DNA of 64,000 nt from Allomeiothermus sp035760705 (GTDB lineage Bacteria; Deinococcota; Deinococci; Deinococcales; Thermaceae), in NCBI GenBank assembly GCA_035760705.1, contig DASTSL010000114.1:1-64000 (forward strand). Direction: 5' to 3'. Position 1 is the first letter of the stretch, and every line of letters starts with the position of its first letter. The notes under the pieces are model-generated. The model did not search any database. It had not been told where the DNA came from and saw nothing but the letters and a program-made list of their open reading frames with translations. The position numbers and the translations under genes are program-made. Below, piece after piece: positions 59,322-64,000 of the stretch.

Positions 59322-60944
59322 TCAGCGCTGGAAGGGTGTCTGCGGCGAACGGTGATAGATTTGAGCCTCTCCGTTGTCATAGACCCGGTTGCCCAGGAGC
59401 CAGGTGGATTGGGGGAATCCCCAAGCTACCGAATTTGCCTGCTTGAGGCTCGAGTTCAGCGTATGGAAGGTAAAGGGGTTGCGCCGGGCCACGTCTAAGT
59501 CGTTGAGGTTGGAAGGACCGAAATTATATTCCATGTAGTAGGCGTCGTAGAGACGGGTCTCCGGGCCTACCCACAACACGCTCTCCCGCTCCCGCTCGCT
59601 CCAGGCGTGGATCGCCTCGATCTCAGCGGCGTCGTAGTGCATCCAGCGGTTGCTCACTAGGGGGTCGAGGGTGGCTTTGAGCAGGCTGAGCACCGCTAGT
59701 ACCACCGCTGCTGTGCCCGCTACCCGCCAGTGCCAGGGGCTCGAGCCCAAGAGCCGGGAAAGACCCAAGGTGAAAAGCGGGGCGGCGAAGACTGCGAAGT
59801 AGGTGTACATTCGCACCTGGAGGTTGCTGCCCGCCTCGAGCCCCACCAGGTCAATCGGGATCGCTGCCGCTAACTGGAAGCCGAAGGCCCCGTACAAGGC
59901 CAGCAGGAAGACCCTTGGAATGGACGCCCTTTCAGGGGTGCGCAGGGTGGGGATGAGGAGCATCAGCCAGGCCACGAAAGAGCCCAGGAATAAGATCCAG
60001 CGGAAGGAGGAGATCAGCTTGTATACGGTGGGGTTAGTCCAGTCGGTAACGGTGGACTCGTAGGGGTTGGATTCCGGGGTGAAGCTCAGGGCCAAGGCTC
60101 CGAGCTTGGCTAAGGCCGTTTTGAGCACTTCGAGGTTTTGTCCGGCCAGTGGATAGATGTACCACATCACCAACAGCACCAACAGCCAGGAAGCCCCTAC
60201 CCGCAAGGCCAGGCGCTGGGTGGAGGTGCGCAACTGGGGCAAGGGCTGGTGGCGGCGCATCCCCAAAAACAGCAGGGCGAAGATCAAGGCCAAGGTGGAA
60301 GCCACGATAAAGCTCGAGCCGAAGAAGACGTTAAGCGTTGCTAAGGTAAAGGCTACCAGATAATAGACGGCGACCCAAGCTGCGAAGAGCCCCCAGTTGC
60401 GGGCTTGTGCTTCCATAAAGCCTTTTAGCAGACCGAGCGAGGCCAGCAGAGTGAGGGCTACTGTGATCTTCTCATGATTGCCGCGAGAGACGGTAAAGAC
60501 GAGCTCGGGCACCAAGAATAAGACCGAAGCAGCAATCAGACCTAGCCGGTCCGAGCCAAGCCAGCGGCGGAAGGCCGCGAAGCCAAAGATTCCCAGGAAT
60601 ACGTTACCAAGTATGGGCGTGTAGATCTGCATCAATTCGCCGATGGGCCGTCCGGTGAAGTAAGACAGCATGTTGACCCAGGTGGCATAGGCATATCCAT
60701 GCGGATAAGCCCCAGCGTAGTCGATCGTGCCTTCGAGTTGCATACGGGCAATGATCCCCGCAAAGGCCACCCCGTCGATCTCGCCCCAGCGACCCCCGTA
60801 ACGCAGGACAAAATAGATGCCAAAGCAAAGCCCGATAGCTGCGATCAGCCAGAACGTCGCAAGCTGGCTTTCTTGTCGGGGCTGTGAGCTAGCCTTCGCC
60901 ACAGGCTGGATCTGGGGGACCCCTTTGGGCCGGGTCGGGATCAT
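59322..60944 (-). CDS. Polytopic membrane protein, glycosyltransferase family 39-like (540 aa)
   Basis: After a hydrophilic N-terminus there are about 10-12 membrane segments (LATFWLIAAIGLCFGIYFVL, LGLIAASVLFLVPELVFTV, LLVLLVMWYIYPLAG and others). The early loop GGRWGEIDGVAFAGIIARM has an acidic pair (EID) like the catalytic Asp/Glu of GT-C enzymes. RBS GGAGGCAGCA before the ATG. 13 nt after the exported protein gene stop, so the same operon. Lipid-linked sugar transferase is the best guess. Confidence 0.7.
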   Translation of the reverse strand: MIPTRPKGVPQIQPVAKASSQPRQESQLATFWLIAAIGLCFGIYFVLRYGGRWGEIDGVAFAGIIARMQLEGTIDYAGAYPHGYAYATWVNMLSYFTGRPIGELMQIYTPILGNVFLGIFGFAAFRRWLGSDRLGLIAASVLFLVPELVFTVSRGNHEKITVALTLLASLGLLKGFMEAQARNWGLFAAWVAVYYLVAFTLATLNVFFGSSFIVASTLALIFALLFLGMRRHQPLPQLRTSTQRLALRVGASWLLVLLVMWYIYPLAGQNLEVLKTALAKLGALALSFTPESNPYESTVTDWTNPTVYKLISSFRWILFLGSFVAWLMLLIPTLRTPERASIPRVFLLALYGAFGFQLAAAIPIDLVGLEAGSNLQVRMYTYFAVFAAPLFTLGLSRLLGSSPWHWRVAGTAAVVLAVLSLLKATLDPLVSNRWMHYDAAEIEAIHAWSERERESVLWVGPETRLYDAYYMEYNFGPSNLNDLDVARRNPFTFHTLNSSLKQANSVAWGFPQSTWLLGNRVYDNGEAQIYHRSPQTPFQR

Positions 60945-60957
60945 TGCTGCCTCCAGT

Positions 60958-63321
60958 TCATGCCCACCTCCAGGCCCGCCATAAGCTGAAAAGCCCCCCG
61001 CCGAGGAACATCACTAGCAGGATCAGAGCCACTGGATTCCCGCTGAACTCCTGTCGTATGCTTTCGCGCTGGCTGGGCTCGATAAAAACTGGTTCAAGCT
61101 CGAGGGTATTTTTCCCCAGCACCAGCTTGACCGGCTGATCCGCTGCGCCAGTCGGGGAAAAGGCTAGCTCCTCGGACCACTTTCCGGCTCCCGGAATGGT
61201 GAGTTGGTCCCAGGACTTCACCAGATTTTTGCCCACCCATAGCTCTGCGGGGCCGGTGTAGTCGAGGCTGCCCTGATTCTCCAAGTTGAGCCGGAACCAG
61301 GCCGGCTCGAACTGCCGAGCGCCTTTGGTCTCGAGCCGACCTTGGAGCTTGGGAGCCGCCGCCTGGCGGCGGCTCCAGGTGCGGCTGGCCGCGTCGTAGC
61401 GTAGCAGGTGGGTCCCAGCAGGCAGGTTGGGCAGACCAAGGGCCGCACTGACCGGGCTCGGCGTGCTGAGCACCATCTGAAAGCCACCCGAGATTATCCT
61501 CACCTGGCTGAGTTGGGCTCCCGGCAGGCGCAAGCCGGCTCCGGGGAAAGCTTGCAGCCAGGCTCGCAGGTTGCGCGGATCCCGGCCTGAGAACGGAGCG
61601 ACCCGGTCGCGGAAAGCCTGCCAGCTGGCCCGGTCAGCTGGGGGATTGAGCGTGAAGGCTTGGAGCTGGTAGCTGGCCTGTCGTAGCTCTACGCCGTCAG
61701 GGCCGGTGTAGAGCAGGTAGCCATCCACGGCATACAAAGCTTGCTCGAGCGTGCCAGGGTAAGCCCGGGGAGTGTCGTCTTCGGCAGGAGGTTTCGTGCC
61801 TGGGGCCCGAGGCGGTGGAGGGGTGGGGGGCGCTGAAGCCGGGCGCTCCAGGATCCAGCTATCTACATTGGGCCCGGCTTGGAGGCTCTTGGTGCGGAGC
61901 ACCCGGCCATCCCCCAGGTTCCATAGCCCCCCTTGGGCCCAGCTCAGGTGGACGCGCTGATCGATCGGGCTCAGGTAGAGCAGGGGGGTGCGGAAATAGC
62001 TCGCGCTGTACTCGCCCCTAAACCCTGGAGGCATCGCCCGGTCGGAGGTGCGCACCAGCGAATCGTCTTTAGGGAGGTAGGGGGTCTCGAGTTCGGCGAT
62101 GGGTTGGTCGCTGGTGCCGGAGAGCCAATTCCAGTGCTCGTTGGCCTGGGCACTGAAGAAGTAGATACCTTCCGAGCCGGGGTAGCCCTCGGTAGCTTCG
62201 ACGAAGGAGATCATGGGCCATTTTTGGCCTACCACGAAGCGGGTCAGGTTAGCCGGGGAAGGGGCATTAAACTTCTGCCCACCGATCTGATAGGTCTCCT
62301 GATAGGGATAAAAGCCAGCCAGATGCAACCCATAGCGCCAAACGGTCGGGCTATCGGTTTTCCAGGAGTAACGGAAGGTGGTGCGCTCGAGGCCGTAGGG
62401 TTCGGGGCCGAATGGAGTTCCTGCGGGAAAGCGGCTTCCGCGCACGACTAACTGGGCATAGCGGGTAGCCGAGTCGAAGTTATAGAAAACAAAGGGCGAC
62501 TCAAAGGATACTTTGGGCGGGTAGGTGCTGGAGTTGATGGCGTACATGCCGCCGTTTTGGAACCCGGGGAAGGGGCTAAAGCGAAAGGTATAGTCGCGTA
62601 GATCCAAGTAGAGGGGGTTAGGGTTCTGCTCGAACCAGTCGGGGGATTCCCGTCCAATGCCTAGAAAAGGGAAGGTGGGCATGATCGAGGGGGCTGCCTT
62701 GAAAGGTAGCTCGGGCTGAGCCCGCAGATTGGCCCCAAAGCGCTCGCAGCCGCGGGTGGTCTGGTAGGGATCGGCCTCGGGGCGGCGGCGGTTGGTCTGC
62801 CAGAGGGGATCTCCTTTAGCATCGGTGCCCACGGTGATTTCGATATCGGTCTGGCCGTCGGGGTCTACGTGCAGGTCGCAGTCTAGCCCGTCTTCAAGCA
62901 CCGTGAGCCGGTAGTTGGGCTTGCCGTTCACCAGCCAGCCCCCGCTTTGTGGGCGCAGGGTGAGGACGGGGTTAGGGGGGTTGGTCAGCTCGAGGCGGTT
63001 CCCTTGCAGGTTGAAGGCAATGCGCAAAGCACCCCAAGCTCGTAGGTAAAGGCGGGCCTCGGGGGTATCACCGGTTTTGGAAAAAACCAATGCCATGCGG
63101 GGATTTTGGGGATTCTCGAAGGCGAAAATATAAGCATCGGTCTCGGCGTTACCCCAGCGCCACCAGGGTTGGCTGCGTACACCTGCAGGAATGGGGTTGG
63201 GGCTCACTACCGTTACCCAAGCCGGTACCCCGGCAATTTCTCCTTGCCAGGTGGCGGTCTCAGCCAGGCTGGTTGAAGCGAGGCTCAAGGCCAACCACAC
63301 GAGGAGGCTTGCGTGCTTCAT
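60958..63321 (-). CDS. Large exported protein with C-terminal membrane anchor (787 aa)
   Basis: ATG 63321 (MKHASLLVWLALSLASTSLA signal peptide) follows GGGGGG and overlaps the TGA of the upstream glycosyltransferase (ATGA). A beta-rich extracellular region (ATWQGEIAGVPAWVTVVSPN, RLYLRAWGALRIAFNL, LYLDLRDYTFRFSPF), a Pro-rich linker (PPTPPPPRAPGTKPP), then a CARDB-like beta domain (FRLNLENQGSLDYTGPAELW) and the anchor NPVALILLVMFLGGGLFSLW with a basic end. No known catalytic motif. Probably anchored in the membrane with the large domain outside; may act on or organise glycan. Confidence 0.75.
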   Translation of the reverse strand: MKHASLLVWLALSLASTSLAETATWQGEIAGVPAWVTVVSPNPIPAGVRSQPWWRWGNAETDAYIFAFENPQNPRMALVFSKTGDTPEARLYLRAWGALRIAFNLQGNRLELTNPPNPVLTLRPQSGGWLVNGKPNYRLTVLEDGLDCDLHVDPDGQTDIEITVGTDAKGDPLWQTNRRRPEADPYQTTRGCERFGANLRAQPELPFKAAPSIMPTFPFLGIGRESPDWFEQNPNPLYLDLRDYTFRFSPFPGFQNGGMYAINSSTYPPKVSFESPFVFYNFDSATRYAQLVVRGSRFPAGTPFGPEPYGLERTTFRYSWKTDSPTVWRYGLHLAGFYPYQETYQIGGQKFNAPSPANLTRFVVGQKWPMISFVEATEGYPGSEGIYFFSAQANEHWNWLSGTSDQPIAELETPYLPKDDSLVRTSDRAMPPGFRGEYSASYFRTPLLYLSPIDQRVHLSWAQGGLWNLGDGRVLRTKSLQAGPNVDSWILERPASAPPTPPPPRAPGTKPPAEDDTPRAYPGTLEQALYAVDGYLLYTGPDGVELRQASYQLQAFTLNPPADRASWQAFRDRVAPFSGRDPRNLRAWLQAFPGAGLRLPGAQLSQVRIISGGFQMVLSTPSPVSAALGLPNLPAGTHLLRYDAASRTWSRRQAAAPKLQGRLETKGARQFEPAWFRLNLENQGSLDYTGPAELWVGKNLVKSWDQLTIPGAGKWSEELAFSPTGAADQPVKLVLGKNTLELEPVFIEPSQRESIRQEFSGNPVALILLVMFLGGGLFSLWRAWRWA

Positions 63322-64000
63322 CGGAACCCCCCAAAGAGGTAAAGCAAAGGCGGAATGGCTTCCTGTAAGGTCCGGGTAGTGAGGGCGGGATCGTTGATTA
63401 AAGCGGTGATGATGGCTAGATTTTCCTGATTCCAACGCCGGAGAAAGGCTGAGCTGATCCTCATGCCAGGCTCGGCCCTGGCGGCCTCTAAGGCTAAATA
63501 CCAAAGCTGGGCCCGGGTGCTTTTGGGCATCGGCAACCAGCTGATGGCCCGCGCCACCATGACGTCCCAGCGCAACTTGGGGCTCTCTCGAGCGGCCCAC
63601 TCCAAATAGGGTTTGGCTTTGGCTGGCTCCTTAGCTTCCAAGTACATGAAGCCGATGGCCGCCAAGCGGCCCACCACCGCCTGATGACGATAGGGCTCGA
63701 GGTCTGGCGGCGTGCTCTTGGGGAGCTTTTCCTCGAACATGGCGACCTCTTCGATCATGCGCGGCAGGATATGTTGGGGGATGGTGTGGGATTCGGGGTG
63801 CTCGCGGAAATAAGCCAGAGGGCGGGGTAGATAATAGGCTTGGGCTCCTCGCCCCAGCAGTTCCAGCCACAATTCGTAGTCAGAGACGAAGATGTAGTCC
63901 GGGTCGAAGAGGAAGGGTCGGCAGTAGAAGCGTTCGAACAGAGCTCGCCGCACCAGGGTGGTTTGCACCATGATGTAGTCGTTCAGGTACAGCTCACGTA
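63318..64000 (-). CDS. Glycosyltransferase family 2, C-terminal part (runs off the right edge)
   Basis: The frame is open from the right edge to the TGA at 63318. It contains RELYLNDYIMVQTTLVRRALFERF, here split as RELYLNDYIMVQTT and LVRRALFERF, and VSDYELWLELLGRGAQAYYLPRP, typical of the second half of GT2 enzymes (the ED-like acidic residue region), then a helical C-terminal extension with a TPR-like AKPYLEWAARESPK. The N-terminal DxD half is outside the window. Coupled to the next gene by ATGA. Confidence 0.82.
   Translation of the reverse strand, partial: RELYLNDYIMVQTTLVRRALFERFYCRPFLFDPDYIFVSDYELWLELLGRGAQAYYLPRPLAYFREHPESHTIPQHILPRMIEEVAMFEEKLPKSTPPDLEPYRHQAVVGRLAAIGFMYLEAKEPAKAKPYLEWAARESPKLRWDVMVARAISWLPMPKSTRAQLWYLALEAARAEPGMRISSAFLRRWNQENLAIITALINDPALTTRTLQEAIPPLLYLFGGFR

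Noticed and set aside
1..64000. CRISPR arrays, prophage or transposase genes
   Set aside because: No regularly spaced 20-40 bp repeats, integrase, transposase or phage structural genes were recognised.

Overview
The window looks like chromosomal DNA of a Meiothermus-type member of the Thermaceae (Deinococcota). The support is GC-rich coding with very frequent CTCGAG palindromes, many probable leaderless genes with a TAnnnT box 6-8 nt before the start codon, a PilT retraction ATPase, and small GVWD/HPWHARL-type proteins that I associate with this group. I cannot fix the species. No tRNA, rRNA, CRISPR array or insertion sequence was seen.

Positions 1-19,391 (minus strand) hold an accessory cluster of exported lipoproteins and very large signalling regulators. 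It contains two lipoproteins with a papain/C39-like Cys-His-Asn/Asp domain, two copies of a module made of a 39-44 aa lipoprotein ending in GVWDxSxWDxxxWQ followed by an exported NANF-motif protein, further lipoproteins, and three giant SARP/STAND regulators. Two of the regulators carry the winged helix at the C-terminus instead of the N-terminus. Each of the six transcription units in this cluster starts with the same promoter design: two heptamers repeated at an 11-bp period (mostly nTAACGn) and a TAnnnT-like -10 box exactly 16 bp from the start of the second heptamer. This is the architecture known for SARP operators. A seventh site sits in front of the GDP-heptose operon at 52.6 kb. I regard this regulon as the main undescribed system here.

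Positions 19.4-31 kb carry a secreted barrel-like protein, a MacB-type ABC transporter, a CxxCxxCC protein, ribokinase, an IMPDH/GMP-reductase family enzyme, a broken Uma2 gene, alaS, a GGDEF-EAL protein and a DUF4388 protein. Positions 31-44 kb are mostly housekeeping genes (ruvX, mltG, TetR with a metallo-beta-lactamase-fold hydrolase, LOG, PhoD, UspA, pilT, rlmB, an M20 peptidase, a ROK kinase, a glutaredoxin). They are interspersed with rearrangement scars: LysR and glyoxalase remnants joined tail to tail, and a duplicated, synonymously diverged start of rlmB. Together with a gene fusion at 14.8 kb, all three scars lie at CTCGAG palindromes.

Positions 44-64 kb begin with a fourth, shorter SARP-like regulator with an aberrant Walker A, followed by a surface-polysaccharide locus: a small membrane protein with its own terminator, YdcF-like, DUF1616 and CPBP membrane proteins, a TPR protein, an O-antigen ligase-like protein and two GT4 glycosyltransferases. 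It also has a complete GDP-D-glycero-D-manno-heptose set (HddA, GmhA, and a fused HddC-GmhB). After a strong terminator come minus-strand genes for a polytopic membrane protein, a large exported anchored protein and a truncated family 2 glycosyltransferase.
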